Positions 25,774-33,762 of a stretch of 64,000 bases of DNA are shown here, piece by piece; the first letter of the stretch is position 1; each line of letters starts with the position of its first letter. The notes under the pieces were generated by a model that was given only the letters and a program-made list of their open reading frames with translations, did not search any database and was not told the DNA's origin. Origin of the DNA: Paractinoplanes aksuensis (lineage in GTDB: Bacteria; Actinomycetota; Actinomycetes; Mycobacteriales; Micromonosporaceae); NCBI RefSeq assembly GCF_024137025.1, contig NZ_JAMYJR010000002.1, positions 186,001-250,000 of the forward strand, in the 5' to 3' direction. Position numbers and translations under genes: made by a program.

Positions 25774-26439
25774 ATGATCCGCGACGAGATGCTCAGCGAC
25801 CTGTCCGATCTGATCGGCTCGGTGACCCGGCCTCACCCGGTGCGGGTCGCGATCGACGGCCGGCCCGCGGCGGGCAAGACCACGCTGGCCGACGAGCTGG
25901 GCGCGGTGCTCCGCGCCCGCGGCCGCGAGGTGATCCGGACGTCGATCGACAACTTCCTGCGGCCCCGGGCCGACCGGTACCGGCGCGGCGAGTTCTCGAT
26001 CGAGAGCAACTATCACGACTCGTTCGACTTCGACGCCTTGCACCAGCAGTTGCTCGGCCCGCTCGGCCCCGGCGGGAACCGGCGGTATCGCGGGGCGGTC
26101 CGCGACCGGGTCACCGATGTCGCGCTGACCCCGCCCTGGGAAACGGCCCGACCTGACGCCGTCCTGCTGTTCGACGGCGTGTTCCTGATGCGCCCGGAGC
26201 TGGACGACCACTGGGACCTGCGCGTGCTCGTCGCGACGTCGTTCGGGGTCACCCTCGACCGGGCCCGGGTCCGCGACGAGGCCGAGTACGGCTCGGCGGA
26301 GATCGTCGAGCGGCGGTTCGAGCAGCGCTACCGCCCCACACAGCAGTACTACGCGGACACTGTCCGTCCCGCCGAGCGGGCTGACGTGGTCGTGCACAAC
26401 GACACGCCCGCGCGACCCTCCTGGGATGTCCGGTTGTAA
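25774..26439 (+). CDS. Uridine kinase-like P-loop nucleoside kinase
   Basis: A 221-aa protein. Walker A is AIDGRPAAGKTTLADEL, then RTSIDNFLRPRADRYRRGEF (the substrate aspartate region of uridine kinases) and LFDGVFLMRPELDDHWDLRV. The lid/arginine region RARVRDEAEYG is typical of the actinobacterial 'uridine kinase' family. It would phosphorylate uridine or cytidine in salvage, or a related nucleoside. It is monocistronic, with a CTAGG-TT-CCTAG inverted repeat (26444-26455) just after its stop. Confidence 0.85.
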   Translation: MIRDEMLSDLSDLIGSVTRPHPVRVAIDGRPAAGKTTLADELGAVLRARGREVIRTSIDNFLRPRADRYRRGEFSIESNYHDSFDFDALHQQLLGPLGPGGNRRYRGAVRDRVTDVALTPPWETARPDAVLLFDGVFLMRPELDDHWDLRVLVATSFGVTLDRARVRDEAEYGSAEIVERRFEQRYRPTQQYYADTVRPAERADVVVHNDTPARPSWDVRL

Positions 26440-26639
26440 TGAGCTAGGTTCCTAGGACGGCGGACACGTTGTGCGACACGTGACGGGTCCGCGACGGAGA
26501 TTCTGAAGCTCGTTATAGTTGCTCGGCGAGTGGCCGGTCGGGGGTCCGGGCGTCGGGGGACGCATGCATCCGGGCAGTGCCGTGCCTCTCGCCGGGGGTG
26601 TCGCCGGGACGCCCGGTGCTCGAGGGGGAGAGGAAGTCG

Positions 26640-27245
26640 ATGTCGCAGCAGCCTGCGTCGTCCACCGTTTCCGCTCCCTCCAACCGGATCTGGACGATTC
26701 CGAACGTCATCAGCTTCATCCGGCTGCTCGGCGTTCCTCTTTTTCTTTATCTGCTGCTCGGGCCGCAGCACGACGTGGCTGCGGTGATCGTGCTGGCCGT
26801 CGGCGGTACGACCGACTGGGTCGACGGCTACGTGGCGCGGCGGATGAACTCGGTCAGCCGGCTCGGGGAGCTGCTCGACCCGTTCGCCGACCGCCTCTAC
26901 ATCCTGGCCACGCTGATCGGCTTCACCCTGCGCGACGTGGTCCCGTACTGGCTGACCGGAGCCTTGTTGCTGCGCGAGCTGGTGCTGGGCATCGCGCTGC
27001 TGGTGCTGCGCCGGCACGGCTACGGTCCGCCGCCCGTGCACTACGTGGGCAAGACCGGCACGTTCGTGCTGCTGGCCGCGTTCCCGGTGATCCTGCTGGC
27101 CGCGGCCGTGCCGTCGATCGACTCGTGGGCCGGGCCGCTGGGCTGGGGGCTCGCGTGGTGGGCGCTCGGGCTGTACTGGGCCGCGGGCGTGCTCTATCTG
27201 CTGCAGACCGCCCGGCTGTTGCGGGCCTCGCGGGCGGCGGCCTGA
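26640..27245 (+). CDS. pgsA: CDP-alcohol phosphatidyltransferase (PgsA-like)
   Basis: A 201-aa integral membrane enzyme. The CDP-alcohol phosphotransferase motif is complete: D59-x2-DG-x2-AR-x8-G-x3-D80-x3-D84 (in TTDWVDGYVARR and LGELLDPFAD). About five to six membrane helices follow. It transfers a phosphatidyl group from CDP-diacylglycerol, most likely to glycerol-3-phosphate or phosphatidylglycerol; the exact acceptor cannot be read from sequence. The ATG at 26640 is preceded by GGGGGAGAGGAAG. It begins the conserved actinobacterial block equivalent to Rv1822-Rv1830, and the next gene overlaps its stop (TGATG). A TATAGT at 26514-26519 is a possible -10. Confidence 0.88.
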   Translation: MSQQPASSTVSAPSNRIWTIPNVISFIRLLGVPLFLYLLLGPQHDVAAVIVLAVGGTTDWVDGYVARRMNSVSRLGELLDPFADRLYILATLIGFTLRDVVPYWLTGALLLRELVLGIALLVLRRHGYGPPPVHYVGKTGTFVLLAAFPVILLAAAVPSIDSWAGPLGWGLAWWALGLYWAAGVLYLLQTARLLRASRAAA

Positions 27246-28186
27246 TGACTGTCGCGCCCGACCCGCCCGGCGAGGAGGCGCAGCCGGCGAAGCGGGTGTA
27301 CGCGCCGGACTTCCTCACCGAGCTGTTCCGCAATCCGCTCGAACCCGGTTACGCCGACGCCGCCGCCCGTAAGCAGCGCGAGGGGGAGCCCACCGGCACC
27401 CCCAAGGCGCTGCGCAGCGCGTCGCTGGCGGTCGCCCTGGTCGTGCTCGGCTTCCTGCTGGTCGTGGCCTATCAGCAGACGATCGCGGACGAGCCGGCCC
27501 GCACGACGGCCCGGGCCGAGCTGATCGATCAGGTCCAGAACCGGCGCGAGACCACCAAAGAGCTGCAGCAACGGGCCGATCGGCTGGCCGACGAGGTGTC
27601 CGCGCTGCGCGACCGGGAACTCGGCGGCGAGGCCGCGCGCAAGCTGCAGGACACCGAGGCGGCCACCGGGCTGGCCCCCGTCCGCGGCTCGGGCGCGAAG
27701 ATCACCGTGGCCGACGGGCCGACCCCGATCAACCCGGTCACCGGTGAGCGCAACACGGCGGCCCGGGTCAAGGACTCCGACCTGCAGCTGGCCGCCAACG
27801 CGTTGTGGTCGCTGGGGGCCGAGGCGATCGCGGTCAACGGGCAGCGGCTGACCGCGACGTCGACGATCCGGCAGGCCGGCGAGGCGATCCTGGTCGACCT
27901 CAGCCCGGTCACCACGCCGTACGAGGTGACGGCGATCGGCCCCGACGACCTCGCGAGGGACTTCCACGACGGGTACGCGGGCCGGTTCTTCGAGCAGCTC
28001 GCGGCCAAGTACGGGATGTCGTTCGACTCGCGTAAGGCCGATGACCTGCGGCTCGAGGCGGCGACCGAGCTCAAGCTGCGGGTGGCCGAACCGTCGCTGC
28101 CGCCGCCCGCGCCCTCCACATTCCTCTCCGGCTCGCCGTCGACCCCGGCCGAGCCGTCCCGCTCATCGTCGGAAGGCGGCCGATGA
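27245..28186 (+). CDS. DUF881 family membrane protein (first copy)
   Basis: A 313-aa protein with a cytoplasmic N-terminus, one membrane helix at ~59-78 (ASLAVALVVLGFLLVVAYQQ), a coiled coil (VQNRRETTKELQQRADRLAD) and an extracytoplasmic DUF881 domain containing GSGAKITVADGP, SDLQLAANALWSLGAEAIAV and NGQRLTATSTIR. The tail is Pro/Ser-rich. DUF881 proteins resemble the division protein DivIC/FtsL-type bitopic layout, and the domain occurs twice around the small basic protein in most actinobacteria; the function is not established. It overlaps pgsA (TGATG) and the next gene (ATGA). Confidence 0.88.
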   Translation: MTVAPDPPGEEAQPAKRVYAPDFLTELFRNPLEPGYADAAARKQREGEPTGTPKALRSASLAVALVVLGFLLVVAYQQTIADEPARTTARAELIDQVQNRRETTKELQQRADRLADEVSALRDRELGGEAARKLQDTEAATGLAPVRGSGAKITVADGPTPINPVTGERNTAARVKDSDLQLAANALWSLGAEAIAVNGQRLTATSTIRQAGEAILVDLSPVTTPYEVTAIGPDDLARDFHDGYAGRFFEQLAAKYGMSFDSRKADDLRLEAATELKLRVAEPSLPPPAPSTFLSGSPSTPAEPSRSSSEGGR

Positions 28187-28515
28187 TCGCCGTTCTCGCC
28201 CTGATCGCCGGTGTCGCCCTGGGCATCGTGTTCCATCCGACCGTGCCGCCGGAGCTGGCGCCGTACCTGCCGATCGCGGTGGTGGCGGCGCTGGACGCGG
28301 TGTTCGGCGGGGTGCGGGCCAAGCTCGACGGCATCTTCGACGACAAGCAGTTCGTCGTCTCGTTCATCTCGAACGTGCTGGTGGCGGCGCTGATCGTCTA
28401 TCTCGGCGACCAGCTCGGGGTGGGCACGCAGCTGTCCACGGGCGTGGTCGTGGTGCTCGGCGTGCGGATCTTCGGCAATGTGGCGGCGATCCGCCGGCAC
28501 CTGTTCCGGGCGTGA
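28183..28515 (+). CDS. sbp: Small basic protein (DUF1290/Sbp)
   Basis: A 110-aa membrane protein with three helices: MIAVLALIAGVALGIVFH, YLPIAVVAALDAVFGGVRAK and FISNVLVAALIVYLGDQLGV. The FGGVRAKLDGIFDDKQFV segment is a hallmark of the Sbp/DUF1290 family, which in Bacillus lies next to division genes. It is translated from an ATGA junction with the first DUF881 gene and is followed 4 bp later by the second. The order DUF881-Sbp-DUF881 matches Rv1823-Rv1825. Function unknown. Confidence 0.9.
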   Translation: MIAVLALIAGVALGIVFHPTVPPELAPYLPIAVVAALDAVFGGVRAKLDGIFDDKQFVVSFISNVLVAALIVYLGDQLGVGTQLSTGVVVVLGVRIFGNVAAIRRHLFRA

Positions 28516-28519
28516 TGCG

Positions 28520-29572
28520 ATGACCGACAAGAGCGAACCCCGGCCCGAGTACGACGCCGAGCCCGGCATGCCGACGGCCGGCCGTCCGCCCGTGCCCGTC
28601 GAGAACGAGGCCGACGAGGTCACGCAGCTGCTGAGCGGTGAGGGACCGACGGTGGAGACGCCCCGGAAGGCGCTGCTCGAGCCGAAGACTGTTGATCTCG
28701 ACGGGCCGACGAGGCGGCTGTCCGTGCCGTCACCCGAACCGGTGACCGAGGCGCCCGAACCTGTCGATGACACAGAGCGGGTGAAGGCGGCAGCGGGGGA
28801 CGACGTGGCGGCGGCCGCACCGCCTCCGGCTGAGCGGCCGGAAGTCGTACAAAATAAGCCTGGTTTTTTCAGCACGCTCAAGAAGCGGCCGTCGTCGTCG
28901 CCGGCGGGCCTGCTGATCCTGGCTCTGCTCGCGTTGTTCGGGTTCACGCTGGTGGTGCAGCTGCGGAGCAACGACGGCGGCGACGGGCTGGCCACCGCGC
29001 GGCAGGAGGACCTGGTCCGGATCCTGAGCGAGCTCGAGGCGCGCGACAGCCGGCTGCAGAGCGAGATCAGCGCCCTGGAGACCAGCCAGCGCCAGCTCAC
29101 CAGCGGCGTGGCGGGGCGGCAGGCGGCGCTGGCCGAGGCCGAGAAGCGGGCCGACGAGCTGGGTCTGCTGGCCGGCACGGTGCCGGGGCGGGGACCGGGC
29201 CTGCGGATCGTGATCGACGGGGTCAAGGCCTCGGCGATCCTCAACACCGTGCAGGAGCTGCGCGGGGCCGGCGGCGAGGTCATGCAGATCGCCGGGGCCG
29301 AGGGCAAGGCCGTCCGGATCGTGGCGTCCAGCTACTTCGTGGACGCCGAGGGCGGCGGCGTCATCGTCGACGGCGACCGGATGACCGGACCGTACACGCT
29401 GACCGTGATCGGGGTGCCTCAGGTCATGCAGACCGCGTTGCAGATCCCGGGCGGGGTGGTGGCGTCGGTGAACTCCGGCGGCGGTAGCGTGACATTGGAA
29501 CAACGGACCTTGGTCGAAGTGACCGCGGTACGCGACGCCACGACATTGCAATACGCACGGCCGGCGTCCTGA
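28520..29572 (+). CDS. DUF881 family membrane protein (second copy)
   Basis: A 350-aa protein. An unusually long acidic, proline-rich cytoplasmic N-terminus (~130 residues) precedes one membrane helix at ~131-150 (SPAGLLILALLALFGFTLVV). A coiled coil (LSELEARDSRLQSEISALET) and the DUF881 domain follow (GRGPGLRIVIDGVKAS, NTVQELRGAGGEVMQIAG, RIVASSYFVDAEGG). The long N-terminus could carry phosphorylation sites near the FHA protein encoded downstream, but no motif proves this. gcvH follows after 39 bp. Confidence 0.88.
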   Translation: MTDKSEPRPEYDAEPGMPTAGRPPVPVENEADEVTQLLSGEGPTVETPRKALLEPKTVDLDGPTRRLSVPSPEPVTEAPEPVDDTERVKAAAGDDVAAAAPPPAERPEVVQNKPGFFSTLKKRPSSSPAGLLILALLALFGFTLVVQLRSNDGGDGLATARQEDLVRILSELEARDSRLQSEISALETSQRQLTSGVAGRQAALAEAEKRADELGLLAGTVPGRGPGLRIVIDGVKASAILNTVQELRGAGGEVMQIAGAEGKAVRIVASSYFVDAEGGGVIVDGDRMTGPYTLTVIGVPQVMQTALQIPGGVVASVNSGGGSVTLEQRTLVEVTAVRDATTLQYARPAS

Positions 29573-29611
29573 AAGGCGCGCCGGTGATAGCCATTAAACG
29601 GGAGAGAACGC

Positions 29612-29992
29612 GTGATTCCTGAGGACCTGCGGTACACGGCTGAACACGAGTGGGTGGCCGGTGACGGCAGCGGTCCCGTGCGCGTGGGCATCACCCACTT
29701 CGCGCAGGACGCGCTCGGCGACATCGTCTTCGTCGACCTGCCCTCCGAGGGCGCCGAGGTGACGGCGGGCGAGACGTTCGGCGAGGTCGAGTCGACCAAG
29801 AGCGTCTCCGAGCTGTACGCGCCGATCACCGGCACGATCGTGGCCAAGAACGCGTCGCTGGGCGACGAGCCGGAACTGATCAACGCCGAGCCCTATGCGG
29901 CCGGGTGGCTGGTCGAGATCGCGCCGGCCGATCCGGCCGCGGTGGCGCAGCTGCTGGACGCGAACGCATACAAAGCTTTGACGGAGAGCTGA
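29612..29992 (+). CDS. gcvH: Glycine cleavage system protein H
   Basis: 126 aa from GTG 29612, with GGAGAG 5 bp upstream. The family-defining features are all present: EDLRYTAEHEWV at the N-terminus, DIVFVDLPSEGAEV, and the lipoyl-carrying lysine K63 in FGEVESTKSVSELYAP. The C-terminus reads YAAGWLVEI. Lipoylated GcvH shuttles the aminomethyl group between GcvP, GcvT and lipoamide dehydrogenase. It is in the garA block and separate from gcvP (58981), as in mycobacteria; gcvT is not in the window. Confidence 0.95.
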   Translation: MIPEDLRYTAEHEWVAGDGSGPVRVGITHFAQDALGDIVFVDLPSEGAEVTAGETFGEVESTKSVSELYAPITGTIVAKNASLGDEPELINAEPYAAGWLVEIAPADPAAVAQLLDANAYKALTES

Positions 29993-30012
29993 CGCAAGTC
30001 AGTGTGTCCGGT

Positions 30013-30050
30013 TGCCCCGCGATATTGGCGCTGACTAGGCTCGCGGGGCA
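30013..30050. promoter_or_regulatory. Long inverted repeat over the probable garA promoter
   Basis: Two perfectly complementary 10-bp arms, TGCCCCGCGA (30013-30022) and TCGCGGGGCA (30041-30050), enclose an 18-bp loop that contains GACTAGGCT, a plausible -10 region. The arrangement could be an operator, or a terminator for gcvH (although no T-run follows). It lies 11 bp before the small open frame at 30061 and 112 bp before garA. Confidence 0.45.
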
Positions 30051-30060
30051 CAACATTGTT

Positions 30061-30165
30061 ATGTCTGAAGAAAAACCGATAGTCGTGCGTCCAAGCCTTC
30101 CGGCTGCGGCGGGGGAGACCCGTGCCGCGAGGCGACGACCAACTGATCCGCGAGGTGGTCCATGA
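30061..30165 (+). CDS. Possible small leader peptide upstream of garA
   Basis: A 34-aa frame (MSEEKPIVVRPSL... ending DPRGGP) that starts with an ATG 11 bp after the inverted repeat and stops on the ATGA that is also the garA start. Such exact overlap suggests translational coupling. The N-terminus is Lys/Glu-rich and the C-terminus Arg-rich. No family is recognised, and it may equally be an untranslated leader. Confidence 0.4.
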   Translation: MSEEKPIVVRPSLPAAAGETRAARRRPTDPRGGP

Positions 30166-30608
30166 CGCGCCCAGACGACGAGTTCCCCCCACTCGACGTC
30201 ACGTCCACGCTGAACCTCGGAGCCCTCGACGAGGTGCTCGAGGGTCCCGACACCGACGTGGTGCCGAGCCGCATGTCCGGCTCGCTCCCGCCCGGGATGG
30301 CGCTGCTGGTGGTGCGCCGGGGTCCCAACGCGGGCGCCCGCTTCCTGCTCGACCACGACGTGACGACCAGTGGACGGCACCCCGACAGTGACATCTTCCT
30401 CGACGACGTGACGGTGTCCCGCCGCCACGCCGAGTTCCACCGCGACGGCGGCACCTTCACGGTGCGCGACGTGGGCTCGCTGAACGGCACGTACGTCAAC
30501 CGCGAGCGGGTCGAGGCGGCCACGCTCAGCAACGGCGACGAGGTCCAGATCGGCAAGTTCCGGCTGGTCTTCATCGCCGGCCCGCGGCCCGAGGGCGAGG
30601 GCAACTAG
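30162..30608 (+). CDS. garA: FHA domain protein GarA/OdhI
   Basis: A 148-aa protein clearly orthologous to mycobacterial GarA and corynebacterial OdhI. The FHA domain is nearly identical to the family: LPPGMALLVVRRGPNAGARF, TSGRHPDSDIFLDDVTVSRR, HAEF and VGSLNGTYVNRERV. The short N-terminal segment LDVTSTLNLGALDE replaces the ETTS motif whose threonine is phosphorylated by Pkn kinases. The phosphorylated tail then folds onto the FHA domain and switches off 2-oxoglutarate dehydrogenase control. The same regulation of central carbon/nitrogen flow is expected here. Position between gcvH and a merR gene matches Rv1826-Rv1828. Confidence 0.93.
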   Translation: MTRPDDEFPPLDVTSTLNLGALDEVLEGPDTDVVPSRMSGSLPPGMALLVVRRGPNAGARFLLDHDVTTSGRHPDSDIFLDDVTVSRRHAEFHRDGGTFTVRDVGSLNGTYVNRERVEAATLSNGDEVQIGKFRLVFIAGPRPEGEGN

Positions 30609-30610
30609 CA

Positions 30611-31351
30611 GTGAATTCGTCGGGGGCGGCAGCACGCGACCCGGGGGCCTCGCGTCCCCAGGGTCAGCGTGAGGCTGCCCTGATGAGCATCGGGGAGGTG
30701 CTGGCCCATCTGCGCACCGAGTTCCCCGACACGACGATCTCGAAGTTGCGGTTCCTGGAGGCGGAGGGGCTGGTCGATCCCCAGCGCACCGCCTCCGGGT
30801 ACCGCAAGTACTCGTGGAACGACATCGCGCGCCTGCGTTTCGTACTGACCGCGCAGCGCGATCAATACCTTCCGCTGCGGGTGATCCGCGAGCAGTTGGA
30901 ACAGATGGAGTCCGAGCCGGTGGCGCCCAGCCGCCCGGCCTTGGTCGCCGTGGGCGCCGAGAAGGCGGCTGATCCGTCCGACACCCGGGTCCCCCGGGAG
31001 GATGTGATGGAACGCACGGGCGCGACGGGCGAGCTGCTCGACGAGCTCGAGCGGATGGGCCTGGTCACGGCCCGTCCTCCGGGGTGGTACGACGGCGACG
31101 CCGTGGTCATCGTGGAGGCCGTGGTCGGCCTGACCAAGTACGGGTTGGAGCTGCGCCATCTGCGCGGCTTCCGGGCCGCCTCGGACCGTGAGGTCGGCCT
31201 GTTCACCCAGCTGCTGGCGCCCCTGGTGCGCCAGAGCGACCCGGCCGCGCGGGCCCGGGCCAACGAGACCGCCCGTGAGTTGCAGGCGCTCTCGCAGCGT
31301 CTGCACGCCGCTCTGGTCCGGGCCGGGCTGCGCGGCGAACTCGGGCGTTGA
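30611..31351 (+). CDS. MerR family transcriptional regulator (Rv1828-like)
   Basis: 246 aa from GTG 30611, 2 bp after garA. The winged helix reads LMSIGEVLAHLRTEFPDTTI, SKLRFLEAEGLVDPQRTASG and YRKYSWNDIARLRFVL. The ~20 residues before it are probably disordered. The C-terminal part (VPREDVMERTGATGELLDEL, RHLRGFRAASDREVGLFTQL) is an extended effector/dimerisation domain as in Rv1828, longer than in metal-sensing MerR proteins and lacking metal cysteines. Target genes are unknown; position suggests a role in the garA block. Confidence 0.9.
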   Translation: MNSSGAAARDPGASRPQGQREAALMSIGEVLAHLRTEFPDTTISKLRFLEAEGLVDPQRTASGYRKYSWNDIARLRFVLTAQRDQYLPLRVIREQLEQMESEPVAPSRPALVAVGAEKAADPSDTRVPREDVMERTGATGELLDELERMGLVTARPPGWYDGDAVVIVEAVVGLTKYGLELRHLRGFRAASDREVGLFTQLLAPLVRQSDPAARARANETARELQALSQRLHAALVRAGLRGELGR

Positions 31352-31456
31352 CGGGCCTGTTTCGCCGGGTGTGCCGCAGCGGTGGGAACCTCACTCCGTG
31401 CGTGTAACGTGCAGGTGAGGGTTCAAGGCGGGCGAGGACGACACGGAGGCGGGGCT

Positions 31457-31921
31457 GTGCGCGAGCTGAGCGTGGTCGGAGTTCGGGTGGAGCTGCCGAG
31501 CAACCAGCCGATCGTCCTGCTGCGAGAGGTGGATGGCGATCGCTATCTGCCCATCTGGATCGGTGCGGTCGAGGCGACCGCCATCGCGTACGAGCAGCAG
31601 GGGGTCAAGCCGGCCCGGCCGTTGACCCACGATCTGCTCCGCGACATCCTGACCGCGCTCGAGGCGCCGCTGACCGCGGTCGAGATCACCGAGCTCAAGG
31701 ACAACGTCTTCTACGCCGACCTGCTGATCGGTGAGGACGTGCGGGTCTCGGCCCGGCCGAGCGACTCGATCGCCCTGGCGTTGCGGGTGGGCGCGCCGAT
31801 CCGCTGCGCCGAGCAGGTGCTGACCGAGGCCGGCATCGTCATTCCGGACGAGCAGGAGGACGAGGTCGAGAAGTTCCGCGAGTTCCTCGACCAGGTCCGT
31901 CCCGAAGACTTCGCGGGCTGA
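31457..31921 (+). CDS. Bifunctional nuclease family protein (DUF151)
   Basis: 154 aa from GTG 31457 with GGAGG 9 bp upstream. The BFN/DUF151 domain spans almost the whole protein: PIVLLREVDGDRYLPIWIGA (the family signature), AIAYEQQGVKPARPLTHDLL and VSARPSDSIALALRVGAPI. Plant relatives were reported as bifunctional nucleases; the bacterial role is not established. It lies between two merR genes, as Rv1829 does. A hairpin at 31939-31960 closes the transcription unit. Confidence 0.92.
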   Translation: MRELSVVGVRVELPSNQPIVLLREVDGDRYLPIWIGAVEATAIAYEQQGVKPARPLTHDLLRDILTALEAPLTAVEITELKDNVFYADLLIGEDVRVSARPSDSIALALRVGAPIRCAEQVLTEAGIVIPDEQEDEVEKFREFLDQVRPEDFAG

Positions 31922-31938
31922 TCCTCATCACTGATCGA

Positions 31939-31960
31939 AACCAGCCACACGGGGCTGGTT
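31939..31960. terminator. Hairpin after the bifunctional nuclease gene
   Basis: AACCAGCC (31939-31946) and GGCTGGTT (31953-31960) form an 8-bp perfect stem with a 6-nt loop, 17 bp after the stop. No T-run follows, as is usual for actinobacterial terminators. It may instead be part of the promoter region of the downstream merR gene. Confidence 0.55.
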
Positions 31961-32086
31961 GATCGACAACTGCCTCGCTCCCGCGCGGCGTGTCGCCGCG
32001 TTACTTCTCTGTTTCCGCGACCGCTGAGATATACGCTCGTGAAGTCCAGGTGAAGCGGCGGCACCGCGCAGCGGGGAGGTGGTCGC

Positions 32087-32641
32087 GTGCACGAGCAGCC
32101 TCTTGAACAAGATGGTCCCCTCGTCGGCGAGGACGGCTCGGTCGGTTATCGCGGGGTGACGGCGTGCCAGGCGGTGGGCATCAGCTACCGCCAGCTCGAC
32201 TACTGGGCGCGCACGACGCTCGTCGTCCCGAGCATCCGGGACGCGTCGGGGTCGGGCACCCAGCGGCTCTACTCGTTCCGCGACCTCGTGGTCCTCAAGG
32301 TGGTCAAGCGCCTGCTCGACGCCGGGGTGTCGCTGCAGAACATCCGCCGGGCGATCGAGGCGCTGCGCTCGCGCGGCGTGGAGGATCTGGCCGGCATCAC
32401 GCTGATCTCCGACGGCACGACGGTGTACGAGTGCCGCTCGCCGGAAGAGGTCGTCGATCTGCTGCAGGGCGGTCAGGGCGTGTTCGGCATCGCCATCGGC
32501 GGCGCCTTCAAAGAGATCCAGGGTTCGCTGTCCCACCTGCCCGCGGAGCCCGCGGGCGGCCCGGTGCCGCTGGTCGGCGACCCGGAGCCCGCCGCCGGCG
32601 ACGAGCTGGCCGCACGACGGGCCCGCCGCCGCGCCGGCTGA
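32087..32641 (+). CDS. MerR family transcriptional regulator (Rv1830-like)
   Basis: 184 aa from GTG 32087 with GGGGAGG upstream. The helix-turn-helix and wing read YRGVTACQAVGISYRQLDYW, ARTTLVVPSIRDASGSGTQR and LYSFRDLVVLKVVKRLLDAG. The C-terminal domain (ISDGTTVYECRSPEEVVDLL, GQGVFGIAIGG) is the conserved non-metal domain of the Rv1830 group. A possible -10 GATATACG and a repeated GTGAAG (32039-32060 region) lie in the leader. It ends the conserved block that starts with pgsA. Confidence 0.9.
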   Translation: MHEQPLEQDGPLVGEDGSVGYRGVTACQAVGISYRQLDYWARTTLVVPSIRDASGSGTQRLYSFRDLVVLKVVKRLLDAGVSLQNIRRAIEALRSRGVEDLAGITLISDGTTVYECRSPEEVVDLLQGGQGVFGIAIGGAFKEIQGSLSHLPAEPAGGPVPLVGDPEPAAGDELAARRARRRAG

Positions 32642-32662
32642 TCCGCTGTCCCGAGGCCGGGC

Positions 32663-32693
32663 TTGACCCTCACACTGTGTGAGCCGTCACGCT
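32663..32693 (+). promoter_or_regulatory. MerR-type promoter (19-bp spacer with centred palindrome)
   Basis: A -35 TTGACC (32663-32668) and a -10-like CACGCT (32688-32693) are separated by 19 bp. A perfect 15-bp palindrome, CTCACACTGTGTGAG (32669-32683), lies between them. An over-long spacer with an operator inside it is the layout of promoters untwisted by MerR-family activators. The predicted transcript would start at or next to the ATG at 32700, giving a leaderless mRNA. Confidence 0.55.
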
Positions 32694-32699
32694 GAAGGC

Positions 32700-33467
32700 A
32701 TGACGACATCAACGATGACCGATCTCGGACGTCACGCCGACGCGGTGGCGGCGCTGCCGGGCGACCTGGCCTCGATCGTCCGCACCGTGCAGGGCCTGTT
32801 CATCCATGAGGCCTGGGCCGACGCGTACGGGGTGAAGGTGGCCGACCCGGAGACCGCGAACCTGCGCCGCACGGAGGACCTGCTGGACGCGGCCGGCGAC
32901 CGCCCGCTCGGACAGGCCCGGCCGCCGGCCGACCGGGTGTCGACCATGTGCCGCAGCTTCTCCGTGGTCACGGCGGCGATGCTGCGTGCCCACGGCGTGG
33001 ACGCCCGGGCCCGGGCCGGTTTCGCGTCCTACTTCCTGCCCGATTTCTGGGAGGACCACTGGGTCGTCGAGTTCCGCGACGGCGAGCGGTGGCGGCGGGC
33101 CGACCCGCAGATCGACGACCTGCAGCGCGAGGCCCTCAAGATGGACTTCGACCCGCTGGATCTGCCGGACGGCCGGTTCCTGACGGGCTCGGAGGCGTGG
33201 CGCCGGATCCGGGCCGGGCAGGCCGACGCGGACACGTTCGGCTTCAGCGGCATCCCCGATTTCCGGGGGCAGTGGTTCGTCGCGGGCTCGGTGATCCTCG
33301 ACCGGGCCGGCGGCGAGGCGCTGCCGTGGGACGCCTGGGACCCGATGCCCGGCCCCGGCGAGGAGGTCGACGTGGCCCGGTTCGACCGCATCGCCGCTGG
33401 TGAGGAACCGGTTGTCGTTCCGGCCGAAGTGCTGAACACGCGCCGCGGGACCCGGGAGAAGCTGTAG
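32700..33467 (+). CDS. Transglutaminase-like domain protein
   Basis: A 255-aa protein. The papain-like transglutaminase core is seen as MCRSFSVVTAAMLRAHGVDA (Cys near residue 82), EDHWVVEFRDGERWRRADPQ (His and Asp), with a helical N-terminus and a C-terminal extension (GFSGIPDFRGQWFVAGSVIL). No signal peptide, so cytoplasmic. Such stand-alone bacterial proteins may be peptidases or amidases more than cross-linkers; the substrate is unknown. The ATG at 32700 lies immediately after a MerR-type promoter, suggesting inducible, leaderless expression. Confidence 0.8.
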   Translation: MTTSTMTDLGRHADAVAALPGDLASIVRTVQGLFIHEAWADAYGVKVADPETANLRRTEDLLDAAGDRPLGQARPPADRVSTMCRSFSVVTAAMLRAHGVDARARAGFASYFLPDFWEDHWVVEFRDGERWRRADPQIDDLQREALKMDFDPLDLPDGRFLTGSEAWRRIRAGQADADTFGFSGIPDFRGQWFVAGSVILDRAGGEALPWDAWDPMPGPGEEVDVARFDRIAAGEEPVVVPAEVLNTRRGTREKL

Positions 33468-33478
33468 CGTCGGTAGAC

Positions 33479-33688
33479 GTGATCCCGCAGCATTTTCCGC
33501 TCTATCTGCGCGAACTCGGCGCCGCTCCGGCCGACGACAAGGTCTGGCTCGTCGTCGGCTGGATGCCCGACACCGTCTCCGGTCTGCCCCGTCAGCCGGT
33601 GGCCCTGCTGTGCGACGGCGACGTCGAGGAGCCGCGGGTGCTGGAGAAGACGACCGTCTATCGCGTGCTGGGGCCCAGCCGCCACTGA
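33479..33688 (+). CDS. Small hypothetical protein
   Basis: 69 aa from GTG 33479, 11 bp after the transglutaminase-like gene. The sequence (IPQHFPLYLRELGAAPADDK, VWLVVGWMPDTVSG...) has a regular alternation of hydrophobic strands and acidic turns and coding-like codon use. No family is recognised. It may be cotranscribed with the preceding gene; the FxSxx-COOH promoter follows it. Confidence 0.5.
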   Translation: MIPQHFPLYLRELGAAPADDKVWLVVGWMPDTVSGLPRQPVALLCDGDVEEPRVLEKTTVYRVLGPSRH

Positions 33689-33697
33689 GCGTGCCCG

Positions 33698-33725
33698 TGA
33701 CATGACCTCAGGTGTTGTCTATGCT
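33698..33725 (+). promoter_or_regulatory. Probable promoter of the FxSxx-COOH cluster
   Basis: TGACAT (33698-33703) and TATGCT (33720-33725) are spaced by 16 bp and lie 37 bp before the precursor GTG. A CTCAGG...CCTGAG inverted repeat (33707-33712 with 33734-33739) surrounds the -10 and could be an operator. Confidence 0.5.
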
Positions 33726-33762
33726 TCCAGGTGCCTGAGACCCGGGATCTGGGGGACGTGAC

